From Microbacterium sorbitolivorans (GTDB lineage Bacteria > Actinomycetota > Actinomycetes > Actinomycetales > Microbacteriaceae): a stretch of 64,000 bases of DNA. The stretch spans positions 744,001-808,000 of the forward strand of contig NZ_KZ848473.1 of NCBI RefSeq assembly GCF_003327285.1, given 5' to 3'. Positions 1 through 9,215 of this stretch are shown in pieces; the first letter of the stretch is position 1, and each line of letters opens with the position of its first letter. The notes beneath the pieces are model-generated. The model did no database searches, was not told where the DNA came from, and saw only the letters and a list, made by a program, of their open reading frames with translations. The translations under genes were made by a program, and so were the position numbers.

Positions 1-342
1 GGCCTCGAGAGCCTCGAGCGCATCGAGGTCGTCCTCTTCCTCGATCTCGTCGTCGGCGCTCTCGGTGACGTGATACGAGTTCTGGTCGAGCGTGACGGTC
101 TGGGCGTGAACCTCGATCTCGACACCCTCCGCGATCTCGATGACCGCGGGCATCGTCAGGTCGTCGGCGTCGAACTCGACGAGCGTGCCGTACAGGCCGC
201 TGCGCGTCATGACGCGCGTGCCCGGCACCATCTGGCGCTGGCGCTCCTGCTCGTCCGCCTGCATCTTCTTGCGGCGACGGTTCGACGACACGAACATAAA
301 GATGAGGAGTCCGGCGGCGACAACGAGGAGCACGATATCCAT
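1..342 (-). CDS. yajC: YajC, Sec translocase accessory subunit (partial, C-terminus off window)
   Basis: YajC associates with SecDF and supports SecYEG-dependent export at the membrane. The ATG at 342 opens a 114-codon frame that runs off the left edge without a stop. Residues 1-18 form one membrane segment (MDIVLLVVAAGLLIFMFV), followed by a basic stretch (NRRRKKMQ), the family motif PGTRVMTRSGLYGTLVEFD, and an acidic Glu/Asp tail. The gene lies downstream of ruvB on the same strand, the usual actinobacterial ruvCAB-yajC-secDF order, so secD is expected beyond the edge. Confidence 0.88.
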   Translation of the reverse strand, partial: MDIVLLVVAAGLLIFMFVSSNRRRKKMQADEQERQRQMVPGTRVMTRSGLYGTLVEFDADDLTMPAVIEIAEGVEIEVHAQTVTLDQNSYHVTESADDEIEEEDDLDALEALEA

Positions 343-446
343 ACGGCAAGAGCCTTTCGGGGGTTCAGAGAGGTTCGTCGCGCGCGTCACTCGACGTGCA
401 GCGAGCGGGAACTAAGGGCGCCGGAAAGCCCCGGCGCATCCCGAAA

Positions 447-452
447 ATTATA
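447..452 (-). promoter_or_regulatory. Candidate -10 element for yajC
   Basis: On the minus strand this reads TATAAT, a perfect -10 hexamer, in the ruvB-yajC gap and about 105 bases before the yajC start. No convincing -35 is visible 17 bases upstream. A short inverted repeat around GGGCATGCCC immediately precedes it and could end ruvB transcripts. A separate yajC(-secDF) promoter is an inference. Confidence 0.35.
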
Positions 453-462
453 GGGCATGCCC

Positions 463-1461
463 CTATGTCGCGAGCCCGAGATGCGCATATGCGTCGGGCG
501 TCGCGATGCGGCCCCGGGGCGTGCGCCCCATGAAGCCGATGCGCACGAGATATGGCTCGACGACGCTCTCGACGGTGTCGGGCTCCTCGCCCACCGTGAC
601 GGCGAGGGTCGAGAGGCCCACGGGCCCGCCCTGGAAGCGGTGCACGAGCGCGTGGAGCACCGCGCGGTCGAGGCGGTCTAGCCCGATCGCGTCGACGTCA
701 TAGAGGTCGAGCGCGGCCTGCACGCCCTCGAGAGAGACGGATCCGCCGGAGCCGTTCACGAGGGTCCAGTCGCGCACGCGGCGTAGCAGGCGGTTCGCGA
801 TGCGCGGCGTGCCGCGCGATCGGCGCGCGATCTCGGCGCGCTGGGTGGCGTCGAGCCCGACCCCGAGAACCGAGGCCGAGCGGTCGACGACGTGCTCGAG
901 CTCGCTCGCGTCGTAGTACTCGAGGTGCGCGGTGAAGCCGAAACGGTCGCGCAGCGGGTTGGGCAGCAGGCCCGAGCGGGTCGTCGCGCCCACGAGCGTG
1001 AACGGGGCGAGCTCGAGCGGGATGCTCGTGGCGCCCGCGCCCTTGCCGACCATGATGTCGATGCGGAAGTCTTCCATCGCGAGGTAGAGCATCTCCTCCG
1101 CCGAGCGCGCCATGCGGTGGATCTCGTCGATGAAGAGCACCTCCCCCGGCGTGAGGCTCGACAGCAGCGCCGCGAGGTCGCCGGCGTGCTGGATCGCCGG
1201 CCCGCTCGACATGCGCAGCGGGCGGCCCGACTCGTGGGCGACGATCATCGCGAGCGTCGTCTTGCCGAGGCCGGGAGGGCCCGCAAGCAGGATGTGGTCG
1301 GGCGCGCGATCCTGCAGGCGCGCCGCGTCAAGGAGGAGCTGCAGCTGGCCGCGCACCTTGTGCTGGCCGACGAACTCGGCGAGGCTCTGCGGGCGCAGCG
1401 CGCCCTCGACCGCGAGCTCGACGTCGTCCTGGGGCTCGGGGGAAACGATGTCCTCAACCAC
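463..1461 (-). CDS. ruvB: RuvB, Holliday junction branch-migration helicase
   Basis: RuvB is the AAA+ motor that drives branch migration of Holliday junctions with RuvA and hands them to RuvC. The 332-residue length is typical. Walker A is GPPGLGKT (residues 61-68), Walker B is LFIDEIH (about 109-115), and sensor I is GATTRSG. The C-terminal winged-helix region ends in the expected RTPRGRIAT block. The start overlaps the ruvA stop by 8 bases, indicating translational coupling in a ruvC-ruvA-ruvB operon. Nothing unusual is seen. Confidence 0.98.
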   Translation of the reverse strand: MVEDIVSPEPQDDVELAVEGALRPQSLAEFVGQHKVRGQLQLLLDAARLQDRAPDHILLAGPPGLGKTTLAMIVAHESGRPLRMSSGPAIQHAGDLAALLSSLTPGEVLFIDEIHRMARSAEEMLYLAMEDFRIDIMVGKGAGATSIPLELAPFTLVGATTRSGLLPNPLRDRFGFTAHLEYYDASELEHVVDRSASVLGVGLDATQRAEIARRSRGTPRIANRLLRRVRDWTLVNGSGGSVSLEGVQAALDLYDVDAIGLDRLDRAVLHALVHRFQGGPVGLSTLAVTVGEEPDTVESVVEPYLVRIGFMGRTPRGRIATPDAYAHLGLAT

Positions 1462-2068
1462 GCGCGCCTCCCGACTTCGCAGGACCGAGCGCCGCGAGCG
1501 TCAGCCGCAGAAGGGATCCGACGCTCGCGCGGTCGGCGTCGCTCGCGGTCTCCGCGACCTTGTCGACGGCCTCGATCGCGACGCGCTCGGCCCAGCCGAG
1601 GCCCACGAGGGCCTGCACGACCTGGTCCGAGACGTCGGGGGTCGCGGGCGCCGCGGCGGCCCGCGTCGGCGGGGCGAGGCGCCCCTGCAGCTGCACGACG
1701 ACGAGCTTCGCGATCTTCGGCCCGATGCCCGATACCTTGCGGAAAGGCCGGTCGTCCTCGGCCTCGACGGCCTCGGCGATCTGGTCGATCGTGAGGGTCG
1801 CGAGGATCCCGAGGGCCGACTTCGGGCCGACGCCGTTCACGCCGAGGAGCGTGCCGAACACGTCGAGCTCGTCGGCGGTCGGGAAGCCCACGAGGCTCAT
1901 GGCGTCTTCGCGCACGATGAGGTGCGTGTGCAGGAAGAGCTCGTGCCCCACGCGCGCCGTGCGGGCGACGTCCGGCGGAACCGAGACCGAGAATCCCACC
2001 CCCGATACTTCGAGGACGACCGAATCGAGACCGGCGTGCAGCACGGATCCGCGGAGGGAAGAGATCAT
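1454..2068 (-). CDS. ruvA: RuvA, Holliday junction binding subunit
   Basis: RuvA tetramers bind four-way junctions and recruit RuvB. The 204-residue protein has the N-terminal OB-fold start MISSLRGSV, two helix-hairpin-helix elements ([11 protein letters not shown] and [16 protein letters not shown]) and a C-terminal RuvB-binding three-helix domain, separated by an Ala/Pro-rich flexible linker (about residues 130-150). It starts 9 bases after the ruvC stop and overlaps ruvB by 8 bases. Confidence 0.97.
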   Translation of the reverse strand: MISSLRGSVLHAGLDSVVLEVSGVGFSVSVPPDVARTARVGHELFLHTHLIVREDAMSLVGFPTADELDVFGTLLGVNGVGPKSALGILATLTIDQIAEAVEAEDDRPFRKVSGIGPKIAKLVVVQLQGRLAPPTRAAAAPATPDVSDQVVQALVGLGWAERVAIEAVDKVAETASDADRASVGSLLRLTLAALGPAKSGGARG

Positions 2069-2077
2069 GCCCCCAGC

Positions 2078-2665
2078 CTAGCGGCCGCTTCGCACCTTTG
2101 TTCGACTGACACGCGCTCGCTTCTCCGCCTCGGCCCACGCGAGCTGCGCGGGCGTCTGGCGCGCGGCGCCCGCCGTCCCGGCGGCCGCTCCCCCGCGCCA
2201 GGCGTGACACAGCGCGATCGCGAGCGCGTCGGCGGCGTCGGCGGGCTTCGGCAGCTCGTCGAGCCGCAGCACGCGGGCGACCATCTTCTGCACCTGCAGC
2301 TTGTCCGCGGATCCGTAGCCCGTGATCGCCGCCTTCACCTCGCTCGGCGTGTGCGTCGCGGTCGGGATCCCGCGCTCGGCCGCGAGCATCAGCGCGATGC
2401 CCGATGCCTGGGCCGTGCCCATGACGCTCGCGACGTTGTGCTGCGCGAACACGCGCTCGACCGCCGCGACGTCGGGGGCGAACTCGTCGAGCACCTCGCG
2501 GATCCCCTTCGCGATGATCGCGAGGCGGTTGCCCGGATCCAGGTCGATGGGCGATCGCACGACGCCGACGTGCACGAGCGTCGCCGTGCGGTTCGGCGCG
2601 ACGTCGACGACGCCCACGCCGCACCGGGTGAGGCCGGGGTCGATTCCGAGAACGCGCGTCGTCAT
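2078..2665 (-). CDS. ruvC: RuvC, Holliday junction resolvase
   Basis: RuvC is the endonuclease that cuts Holliday junctions symmetrically. At 195 residues it is slightly longer than the E. coli enzyme, mainly through a basic C-terminal tail. The RNase H-like core is clear: [15 protein letters not shown] with the first catalytic Asp, [19 protein letters not shown] with the catalytic Glu, [14 protein letters not shown], and [14 protein letters not shown] with the last catalytic Asp. It is first in the ruvCAB operon, downstream of yebC and separated from it by a hairpin. Confidence 0.97.
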   Translation of the reverse strand: MTTRVLGIDPGLTRCGVGVVDVAPNRTATLVHVGVVRSPIDLDPGNRLAIIAKGIREVLDEFAPDVAAVERVFAQHNVASVMGTAQASGIALMLAAERGIPTATHTPSEVKAAITGYGSADKLQVQKMVARVLRLDELPKPADAADALAIALCHAWRGGAAAGTAGAARQTPAQLAWAEAEKRARVSRTKVRSGR

Positions 2666-2677
2666 GACTTCAAACGT

Positions 2678-2717
2678 AATCGCCCCGCGGCCACCTTTCG
2701 GCAGCCGCGGGGCGATT
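2678..2717 (-). terminator. Hairpin after yebC
   Basis: A perfect 14-bp inverted repeat (arms 2678-2691 and 2704-2717, AATCGCCCCGCGGC) lies between yebC and ruvC. Read on the minus strand it is followed by ATTACGTTT, a weak T-rich tail. It probably limits read-through from yebC into ruvC. Confidence 0.65.
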
Positions 2718-2731
2718 CACACGGGATCCGA

Positions 2732-3490
2732 TTACTCGGCAGCCTCGAGCTGAGCCTGCACCTCTTCGGAGATGTCCATGTTCGTGAAGACGTTCTGCAC
2801 GTCGTCGAGGTCTTCGAGCGCGTCGATGAGCTTGAACAGCTTGCCGGCCGTCTCGGCGTCGAGCGGAACCTTGACGTTCGGCACGAACTCGGCGTCGGCC
2901 GACTCGTAGTCGATGCCAGCGCCCTGGAGCGCCTGACGCACCGACACCATGTCGCTCGCCTCGGTGATGATCTCGAAGCCCTCGGGGTGGCCCTCGATCT
3001 CCTGAGCGCCCGCCTCGAGCGCGACCATCATGACGTCGTCCTCGGTCGTGCCCTCGCCCGACGCGACGATAACGCCCTTGCGCTCGAAGTTGAACGCGAC
3101 GCTACCGGGGTCTGCCATGTTGCCACCGTTGCGGGTGACGGCCGTGCGAACCTCGGCGGCGGCGCGGTTCTTGTTGTCGGTCAGACACTCGATGAGCATC
3201 GCCGTACCGCCCTGACCGTAGGCCTCGTACATGATGGTGGTGTACTCGACGGCCTCGCCGCCGATTCCCGCACCGCGCTTGATGGCGCGATCGATGTTGT
3301 CGTTCGGGACCGACGTCTTCTTCGCCTTCTGAACGGCGTCATACAGCGTCGGGTTGCCCTGCACATCGGGGCCGCCCATACGGGCCGCAACTTCGATGTT
3401 CTTGATCAGCTTGGCGAACGACTTTGCACGCTTGGCGTCGATGACGGCCTTCTTGTGCTTCGTGGTCGCCCACTTGGAATGTCCAGACAT
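2732..3490 (-). CDS. YebC/PmpR family protein (TACO1 family)
   Basis: This family is described both as DNA-binding regulators (PmpR) and as translation factors that relieve ribosome stalling at polyproline; the second role is likely for a single housekeeping copy. The 252 residues start with the invariant [21 protein letters not shown] and contain [31 protein letters not shown] and the acidic C-terminal domain. The position directly upstream of ruvC is conserved in actinobacteria. Confidence 0.95.
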   Translation of the reverse strand: MSGHSKWATTKHKKAVIDAKRAKSFAKLIKNIEVAARMGGPDVQGNPTLYDAVQKAKKTSVPNDNIDRAIKRGAGIGGEAVEYTTIMYEAYGQGGTAMLIECLTDNKNRAAAEVRTAVTRNGGNMADPGSVAFNFERKGVIVASGEGTTEDDVMMVALEAGAQEIEGHPEGFEIITEASDMVSVRQALQGAGIDYESADAEFVPNVKVPLDAETAGKLFKLIDALEDLDDVQNVFTNMDISEEVQAQLEAAE

Positions 3491-3534
3491 GTGCCTCCTC
3501 GACCTTCCATTTTACGCATGCCTTCGCGTAATCG

Positions 3535-4443
3535 TTACGAGATGTACACCGGTGTGCCTTCTGGCAGCGCGGCGAGGGCCTCGATCGTCTCCGGGGCGAC
3601 GCGAATGCATCCGTTCGAGATCGCCCCCGAGCGCACGTCGTGGTAGTGGAACGCCGTCACGGCGACGCTCTGGCCGTCGTAGCCGGCGAGGGTCGGCGAC
3701 TGCACCCCGAGGTACACGATCGGGTGGCCGCGGGTGTAGCCGAGAGATTCCACCGTGTCCTCGAACATAATGAAGGTTCGGCCGAGCGGGGTCGGGGTCG
3801 CGTCGGTCCCCGAGGCGAAGTCGGTGCCGACAATCTCGTTTCCGATCGAATCGCCGTCGTCCGTGGTGATCACGATCGTGCGAGCCGCGAGGTCGACGTT
3901 CACGCTCTGCTTTGTCGGCGTCAGCACCAGGTCGTCGACGCGCATCCAGCCGGAGAGCTGGCTCGCGTCGCCCTGGCCCGCGGGCGCCTGGCGCCCGACG
4001 AGCAGCACGCGCGCCCAGTTCTCCTCGAGCTCGACGACGGGCACGTTCGAGCCGCTGAACTGCTGCTCCTGGCCGAGCCAGGCGACCGGCTCGCCCGCCG
4101 GGTCCGCGAACACGGGCGCGCCGTCGGCGCTCTCGGGGTGCGCGATGATGCCGGCCGCCTCGTCACCCGGCGCATCGTCGACGGGGAGGTCGGGATGGAT
4201 CCCGAACACGTCGGCGCGCGGCAGGTCGCCCGCCTCGTAGTCGTTCGTGTTGGCGGGCGGGCCCGTCGGGGTCGGGGTGGGGGTAGGCGTGGACGTCGGG
4301 GTCTCCGAGACGGTCGGCGTCGGGGTCTGCGTCTCCGCCACCGGCTCCGTGTCTCCCCGCGGCCACAGCACCGCCGTCACGACTATTGCCGCCACCGCCA
4401 CGATCGCGATCGCGCCTCCGACCCACATCCCCCGCTTAGTCAT
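3535..4443 (-). CDS. Membrane-anchored L,D-transpeptidase (YkuD domain)
   Basis: YkuD enzymes form 3-3 peptidoglycan cross-links or attach proteins to the wall. I chose the ATG at 4443 (MTKRGMW) because GGAAG sits 4-8 bases upstream; in-frame starts at 4452 and 4503 exist. Residues 7-27 are a membrane segment, about 36-66 are a Thr/Pro low-complexity linker that would span the wall, a likely SH3-like region follows, and the YkuD domain is C-terminal with the catalytic block ending ISNGCIRV (His about 20 residues before the Cys). It is divergent from pdxY with only 26 bases between starts. Confidence 0.9.
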   Translation of the reverse strand: MTKRGMWVGGAIAIVAVAAIVVTAVLWPRGDTEPVAETQTPTPTVSETPTSTPTPTPTPTGPPANTNDYEAGDLPRADVFGIHPDLPVDDAPGDEAAGIIAHPESADGAPVFADPAGEPVAWLGQEQQFSGSNVPVVELEENWARVLLVGRQAPAGQGDASQLSGWMRVDDLVLTPTKQSVNVDLAARTIVITTDDGDSIGNEIVGTDFASGTDATPTPLGRTFIMFEDTVESLGYTRGHPIVYLGVQSPTLAGYDGQSVAVTAFHYHDVRSGAISNGCIRVAPETIEALAALPEGTPVYIS

Positions 4444-4469
4444 GTCTTCCATGGTGGCATGATCGAAGG

Positions 4470-5321
4470 ATGCAGATTCTCTCGATTCAGTCCGCGGTGG
4501 CATATGGCCACGCGGGCAACTCCGCGGCCGTGTTTCCGATGCAGAGAATCGGGGTCGAAGTGCTTCCGGTCTATACCGTGAACTTTTCGAATCACACGGG
4601 TTACGGGGCGTGGCGCGGGCCCGTCATGGATCCGTCGGACGTCGCCGCGGTCATTACCGGCGTCGAGGAGCGCGGCGCGTTCGGGTCGCTCGACGCCGTG
4701 CTGAGCGGCTACCAGGGCTCCGACGGCATCGCCGACGTCATCATCGACGCGGTCGCCCGCGTGAAGGCCGCGAACCCCAACGCGCTCTACGCCTGCGACC
4801 CCGTCATGGGCAACGCGAAGTCGGGCTGCTTCGTCGCACCCGCGATCCCCGCGCTGCTGCGCGACAAGGTCGTTCCGGTCGCCGACATCATCACGCCGAA
4901 CCAGTTCGAGCTGGGCTTCCTCACCGACACTGACCCGCACACGATCGACGAGACCCTCGCCTCGGCCGACGCGGCGCGCGCCATGGGCCCGTCGACGATC
5001 CTCGTCACGAGCGTCGAGCGCCCCGACCGCGAACACGGCACGATCGAGATGATGGTCGTCGACGACAGCGGCGCGTGGATCGTCACGACCCCGTACCTGC
5101 CGATGAAGGCCAACGGATCCGGCGACGTCACCGCCGCGCTCTTCACGAGCCACTACGCGAAGACCCGCGACGCCGCCGATTCCCTCGCACGCACGGCGTC
5201 GAGCGTGTACGGCCTGCTCGAGCAGACCCACGCCGCCGGCACGAAGGAGCTGCAGCTGATCGAGGCGCAGGCGCACTACGCGAACCCGCGCATGGAGTTC
5301 GAGGTGCGCCAGCTGCGCTGA
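4470..5321 (+). CDS. pdxY: Pyridoxal kinase
   Basis: It phosphorylates pyridoxal (and related vitamers) with ATP, the salvage route to PLP. The 283 residues match the family: the N-terminal SIQSAVAYGHAGNSAAVFPMQ substrate loop, YACDPVMGN, TPNQFELGFLT, and the ribokinase anion-hole motif NGSGDVTAALF near residue 213. It is convergent with pdxT across a shared terminator, so salvage and de novo PLP genes are clustered here. Confidence 0.93.
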   Translation: MQILSIQSAVAYGHAGNSAAVFPMQRIGVEVLPVYTVNFSNHTGYGAWRGPVMDPSDVAAVITGVEERGAFGSLDAVLSGYQGSDGIADVIIDAVARVKAANPNALYACDPVMGNAKSGCFVAPAIPALLRDKVVPVADIITPNQFELGFLTDTDPHTIDETLASADAARAMGPSTILVTSVERPDREHGTIEMMVVDDSGAWIVTTPYLPMKANGSGDVTAALFTSHYAKTRDAADSLARTASSVYGLLEQTHAAGTKELQLIEAQAHYANPRMEFEVRQLR

Positions 5322-5331
5322 GGCGCGGACG

Positions 5332-5371
5332 GAAAAATCGCCTTCGGGAGCTTCCCCGAAGGCGATTTTTC
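5332..5371. terminator. Bidirectional terminator between pdxY and pdxT
   Basis: A perfect 17-bp stem (5332-5348 with 5355-5371) with a 6-base loop has an A-run on the left and a T-run on the right, so it works as an intrinsic terminator in both directions for the convergent pdxY and pdxT. Confidence 0.9.
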
Positions 5372-5373
5372 GT

Positions 5374-5952
5374 TCACAGGCGCGCGAGGAATCTCTCGTG
5401 GAGGCGGCTCTCCCCCGTCTGCTCGGGGTGGAAGCTCGTCGCGAGGATCGCGCCCTGCTCGGCGGCGACGACGTGGCCGTCCGGCAGCGTCGCGAGCGCT
5501 CGGGCGGCGGATCCGAGCTCCTCGATCACGGGCGCGCGGATGAACGCGGCCCGCACCGGCGGATCCCCGAGCTCCGGCACATCGAGCTCGGTCTCGAACG
5601 ACTCGGTCTGCCGGCCGAACGCGTTGCGCCGCACCGTCGCGTCGAGCCCGCCGAAGGTCTGCTGCCCCTCGATGCCGTCGACGATGCGGTCGGCGAGCAG
5701 AATCAGGCCCGCGCACGTGCCGAAGACCGGCAGCCCGTCGCGGATCCGCTCGATCAGCGGATCCCGAACCCCGAAGGCGCGCGAGAGCTTGTCGATCGTC
5801 GACGACTCGCCGCCCGGGAGCACGAGGCCGTCGATCTCGGCGAGCTCCTCGGGGCGGCGCACCCGCACGACGCGCGCGCCGAGCGAGGCGAGCATGGCCT
5901 CGTGCTCGCGCACATTGCCCTGCAGCGCGAGGACGCCGACGGTGCGTGTCAC
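5374..5952 (-). CDS. pdxT: PdxT, glutaminase subunit of PLP synthase
   Basis: PdxT hydrolyses glutamine and channels ammonia to PdxS for pyridoxal 5'-phosphate synthesis. The GTG at 5952 ([13 protein letters not shown]) overlaps the pdxS stop as GTGA, giving a 192-residue class-I amidotransferase. Visible catalytic elements are the Cys in [11 protein letters not shown], the His-x-Glu pair in SFHPEQTGE, and the oxyanion loop LPGGESSTI. Confidence 0.96.
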   Translation of the reverse strand: MTRTVGVLALQGNVREHEAMLASLGARVVRVRRPEELAEIDGLVLPGGESSTIDKLSRAFGVRDPLIERIRDGLPVFGTCAGLILLADRIVDGIEGQQTFGGLDATVRRNAFGRQTESFETELDVPELGDPPVRAAFIRAPVIEELGSAARALATLPDGHVVAAEQGAILATSFHPEQTGESRLHERFLARL

Positions 5953-6839
5953 CAGCCGCGCTCCGCGAGGCGGTGCGGCGCCGGGACGTCGGAGACGTTG
6001 ATGCCGACCATGGCCTCGCCGAGGCCGCGCGAGGCCTCCGCGATCACGGCGGGGTCGTCGAAGAAGGTCGTCGCCTTGACGATCGCCTTCGCGCGGGCCG
6101 CCGGGTCGCCCGACTTGAAGATGCCGGATCCGACGAACACGCCGTCGGCTCCGAGCTGCATCATCATCGCCGCGTCCGCGGGGGTCGCGACGCCGCCCGC
6201 GGTGAAGAGCACGACGGGCAGTTCGCCCGTGCGCGCGACCTCGGCCACGAGCTCGTAGGGCGCCTGGAGTTCCTTGGCGGCGACGTAGAGCTCGTCGTCG
6301 CTCTTGCCCGCGAGCGCGCGGATCTCGCCGCGGATCTGGCGGATGTGACGCGTCGCCTCGGAGACGTCGCCCGTGCCGGCCTCGCCCTTCGAGCGGATCA
6401 TCGCCGCGCCCTCCGTGATGCGGCGAAGCGCCTCGCCCAGGTTGGTCGCGCCGCACACGAACGGCACCTCGAAGGGCCACTTGTCGATGTGGTTGACGTA
6501 GTCGGACGGCGAGAGGACCTCGGACTCGTCGATGTAGTCAACGCCGAGCTGCTGTAGCACCTGCGCCTCGACGAAGTGGCCGATGCGGGCCTTCGCCATC
6601 ACCGGGATCGACACGGCCTCGATGATGCCGTCGATCAGGTCGGGGTCGCTCATGCGGGCCACGCCACCCTGCGCGCGGATGTCGGCGGGCACGCGCTCGA
6701 GCGCCATGACGGCGACGGCGCCGGCGTCCTCGGCGATCTTCGCCTGCTCGGCCGTGACGACGTCCATGATGACGCCGCCCTTCAGCATGTCTGCGAGCCC
6801 GCGCTTGACGCGGCTGGTTCCGGTGGCGTTCGTGGTCAT
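5949..6839 (-). CDS. pdxS: PdxS, PLP synthase lyase subunit
   Basis: PdxS condenses ribose 5-phosphate, glyceraldehyde 3-phosphate and ammonia into PLP as a dodecamer. The 296 residues contain the two reactive lysines in [10 protein letters not shown] and [11 protein letters not shown], plus [12 protein letters not shown] in the phosphate site. It is the first gene of the pdxS-pdxT operon; its start faces pdxR across a 29-bp palindrome, consistent with PdxR control. Confidence 0.98.
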   Translation of the reverse strand: MTTNATGTSRVKRGLADMLKGGVIMDVVTAEQAKIAEDAGAVAVMALERVPADIRAQGGVARMSDPDLIDGIIEAVSIPVMAKARIGHFVEAQVLQQLGVDYIDESEVLSPSDYVNHIDKWPFEVPFVCGATNLGEALRRITEGAAMIRSKGEAGTGDVSEATRHIRQIRGEIRALAGKSDDELYVAAKELQAPYELVAEVARTGELPVVLFTAGGVATPADAAMMMQLGADGVFVGSGIFKSGDPAARAKAIVKATTFFDDPAVIAEASRGLGEAMVGINVSDVPAPHRLAERGW

Positions 6840-6850
6840 GGCACTCCCTA

Positions 6851-6879
6851 TGGCCTAGGTCAATGATTGGTCTAGGCCA
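6851..6879. promoter_or_regulatory. Candidate PdxR operator (29-bp palindrome)
   Basis: TGGCCTAG at 6851-6858 mirrors CTAGGCCA at 6872-6879, and the symmetry continues inward through CAAT/ATTG, leaving only two mismatched pairs plus the centre. It lies in the 58-76 base gap between the divergent pdxS and pdxR starts. MocR-type PdxR proteins are known to control pdxST from such positions; the assignment of this site is inferred. Confidence 0.7.
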
Positions 6880-6915
6880 AAGTGTAAACCCATCGCCGTG
6901 AGACAATCGACCACG

Positions 6916-8241
6916 ATGTCCGACTCTTACGACGCGATTACCGGATCCACCGCGGCCGAGATCGCCTCCAGCGTGCGCGGCCTCATCGAGCGGGGGTCCC
7001 TCGCGCCCGGCGAGACGCTCCCGCCCGTGCGCGCGCTCGCCGACTCGCTCGGCATCAACCGCAACACCGTCGTCGCGGCCTATCGCCAGCTCGCCGCCAC
7101 GGGGCTCGCCTCGGGGCACGGGCGCGCGGGCACGCGGGTCGCGTCGCCGGATCCCGTCGCCCAGGAGGGCTTCGCGCCGCGCTCGGCCGACCGGCCGGCG
7201 CACGCGCGCGACGTCGGCACCGGCAACCCGGATCCGTCGTTGATCCCGGATCCGTCCCGCGCGCTCGCCCGCGCCGCCGGGCGCCCCGTGCTCTACGGGT
7301 CGCCCGTCGTGGATCCGGAACTCGAGCGCTGGGCGACCGAGTTTCTCGGCGCCGACCTCGCCCCCGACGAGCTGCGGATCACCGTCACGGGCGGCGCCTC
7401 CGACGCCATGGACCGCCTCTTCACCGCCATGCTCGCGCCTGGCGACCGGGTCGCGATCGAGGATCCGGGCTTCCTCACCGGCATTCACACGCTGCGAATC
7501 GGCGGGTATCCGGCGGTTCCCGTGCCGATCGACGACGAGGGGATCACCGTCGCGGGGCTACGCGCGGCCCTCGAACAGGGGGTGCGCGCGATCGTGTGCA
7601 CGCCGCGCGCGCAGAACCCGACGGGAGTGTCGCTGACGCCGTCTCGCGCCGCAGAACTCCGCGAGGTGCTCGCCGATCACCCCTACGTGCTCATCATCGA
7701 AGACGACCACTTCTCGCTGCTCTCACGCCGGCCGTACGCGTCGCTCATCGGCCCGGGCCACGAGCGCTGGGCGCTCGTGCGGAGCGTCTCGAAGTTCCTC
7801 GGGCCCGACATGTCGGTCGCGCTCGTCGCGACGGATCCCCGCACCGCCGAGCGCCTCGGCATGCGCCTGCGGCCCGGGATCGCGTGGGTCAGCCACCTGC
7901 TGCAGCGTTTGGCCCTCGTTCTCCTCACCGATGCGGAAACGCGCGCCGACTTCGCCTCTGCGGCGGAGCACTACGCCGCGCGCAACGACGCGTTCTGCGC
8001 GGCGCTCGCGCGCCACGGGATCCGGTGCGCGCCCGGCGACGGGCTGAGCGTGTGGGTTCCCGTCGCGGACGCGGCCAGCGACGTCACCGCGCGCCTCGCG
8101 GAGCAGGGCTGGATCGTGCGCTCGGGCGACGAGTTCCGCGTCTCCCCCGACTCGCCGCGCTCACACCACCTGCGCGTGACGGCGCACGACCTCACCGACG
8201 CGGAACAAGAGTCCCTCGCGGCGGCGATCGCCTCCGCCTGA
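6916..8241 (+). CDS. pdxR: MocR-family PLP-sensing regulator (PdxR-like)
   Basis: MocR proteins join a GntR-type winged helix to an aminotransferase-like domain that binds PLP as effector. The helix-turn-helix is at about residues 25-65 (LPPVRALADSLGINRNTVVAAYRQL). The fold-type-I domain has AQNPTGVSLT, IIEDDHF and the PLP-lysine block SVSKFLGPDMS. I prefer the ATG at 6916 (MSDSYDAIT, 441 aa); a GTG at 6898 gives 447 aa. Neither has a clear ribosome site, so a leaderless message is possible. Divergence from pdxST supports the PdxR assignment. Confidence 0.88.
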   Translation: MSDSYDAITGSTAAEIASSVRGLIERGSLAPGETLPPVRALADSLGINRNTVVAAYRQLAATGLASGHGRAGTRVASPDPVAQEGFAPRSADRPAHARDVGTGNPDPSLIPDPSRALARAAGRPVLYGSPVVDPELERWATEFLGADLAPDELRITVTGGASDAMDRLFTAMLAPGDRVAIEDPGFLTGIHTLRIGGYPAVPVPIDDEGITVAGLRAALEQGVRAIVCTPRAQNPTGVSLTPSRAAELREVLADHPYVLIIEDDHFSLLSRRPYASLIGPGHERWALVRSVSKFLGPDMSVALVATDPRTAERLGMRLRPGIAWVSHLLQRLALVLLTDAETRADFASAAEHYAARNDAFCAALARHGIRCAPGDGLSVWVPVADAASDVTARLAEQGWIVRSGDEFRVSPDSPRSHHLRVTAHDLTDAEQESLAAAIASA

Positions 8242-8270
8242 ACGCCATGCCTCCACCGCCCCCACCACCT

Positions 8271-8344
8271 CCGCGAGATCGCATTGTTTTCGCGAGATCG
8301 CATCGAATTCAGTGAGATCTCGCGAAAAGAGTGCGATCTCGCGG
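8271..8344. repeat. 74-bp palindromic repeat, copy 1
   Basis: This intergenic element is itself a long imperfect palindrome centred on GAATTC, built from repeated CGCGAGATCGCA / TGCGATCTCGCG units around TTTTCGCG / CGCGAAAA. It matches copy 2 (14265-14338) at about 69 of 74 positions in the same orientation and without gaps. It lies just after pdxR and before the stop of the ABC permease gene, so the two copies bracket the 8.4-14.25 kb accessory block. Confidence 0.85.
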
Positions 8345-8384
8345 GGAGGCAGGTAGCGGGTCACGGGGCGGGGCGGGCGGAGCG

Positions 8385-9215
8385 CTACTTGAGGGCGCCC
8401 GAGGTAAGGCCCTCGACCAGACGTTTCTGCAGAATTGCCGCAACCGCGAGCGGCGGCACCGCGCCCAGGAGCGAGGCAGCGGCGACGCGGCCGAAATCCT
8501 GGATCCGCTCGCTCAGCATGAGGCTGATCACGACCGGCACCGTGCGCGACTGTTCGCTCTGCGTGACGAAGGCGGCGAAGAGGTATTCGTTGTAGCTCAG
8601 GATGACCAGAATCGCCCCGACCGCGACGAGCGCGGGCCCCGTCAGCGGCACGATGATTCGGGTGAGCACCCCAAACTCCCCCGCGCCGTCGAGCCGCGCG
8701 GCTTCCTCGAGCTCGATCGGCAAGCGTCGAACGAATCCTTCGAGAAGCCATACCGCGAGCCCGACGTTCATAATCGCGTAGAGCAGCGTAAGCCCCGTCA
8801 GGGTGTTATTCAGCCCCAGGATGCGCAGAAGCATGAACAACGGCACGATCGCAACGATCGGCGGCAGGAGCCACGGCGCGAGGAAGGTTCCGGCGAGCAG
8901 ACGCCCACCGGTGCGGAACCGCACAATCGCCCAGGCCGCCGGAAGCGCGAGCGCGAGGCTCACCACCGTGCTGATGACCGATACGACGAGCGAGTTTACG
9001 ATCGCGATCGGCACGGGCCCGGAGAAAGCCCGCGTCCACGCGCCGAGGGTCGGGCGTGTGGGGATCAGTCGACCTGCGGCAACCTCGCCCTGCGACATGA
9101 ACGAGACCGACACGAGGTACAGGATCGGCACGAGCGAGGCGACAAGGGCAGCGATCAGCCATCCGGTCGCTACCCGCGAGGATGGCCTGCCGTCCGCTGC
9201 GAGGCGTTCAGCCAT
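8385..9215 (-). CDS. ABC transporter permease, MalG-type (CUT1)
   Basis: This is an inner-membrane permease of a carbohydrate-type importer. Its 276 residues carry about six membrane segments, and the cytoplasmic EAA loop that docks the ATPase is clear (EEAARLDGAGEFGVLTRII). The start overlaps the upstream permease by 8 bases, so it is the last gene of an SBP-permease-permease operon. The cluster has no ATPase gene; such importers commonly borrow a shared MsiK/UgpC-type ATPase. The substrate cannot be read from the sequence. Confidence 0.9.
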   Translation of the reverse strand: MAERLAADGRPSSRVATGWLIAALVASLVPILYLVSVSFMSQGEVAAGRLIPTRPTLGAWTRAFSGPVPIAIVNSLVVSVISTVVSLALALPAAWAIVRFRTGGRLLAGTFLAPWLLPPIVAIVPLFMLLRILGLNNTLTGLTLLYAIMNVGLAVWLLEGFVRRLPIELEEAARLDGAGEFGVLTRIIVPLTGPALVAVGAILVILSYNEYLFAAFVTQSEQSRTVPVVISLMLSERIQDFGRVAAASLLGAVPPLAVAAILQKRLVEGLTSGALK

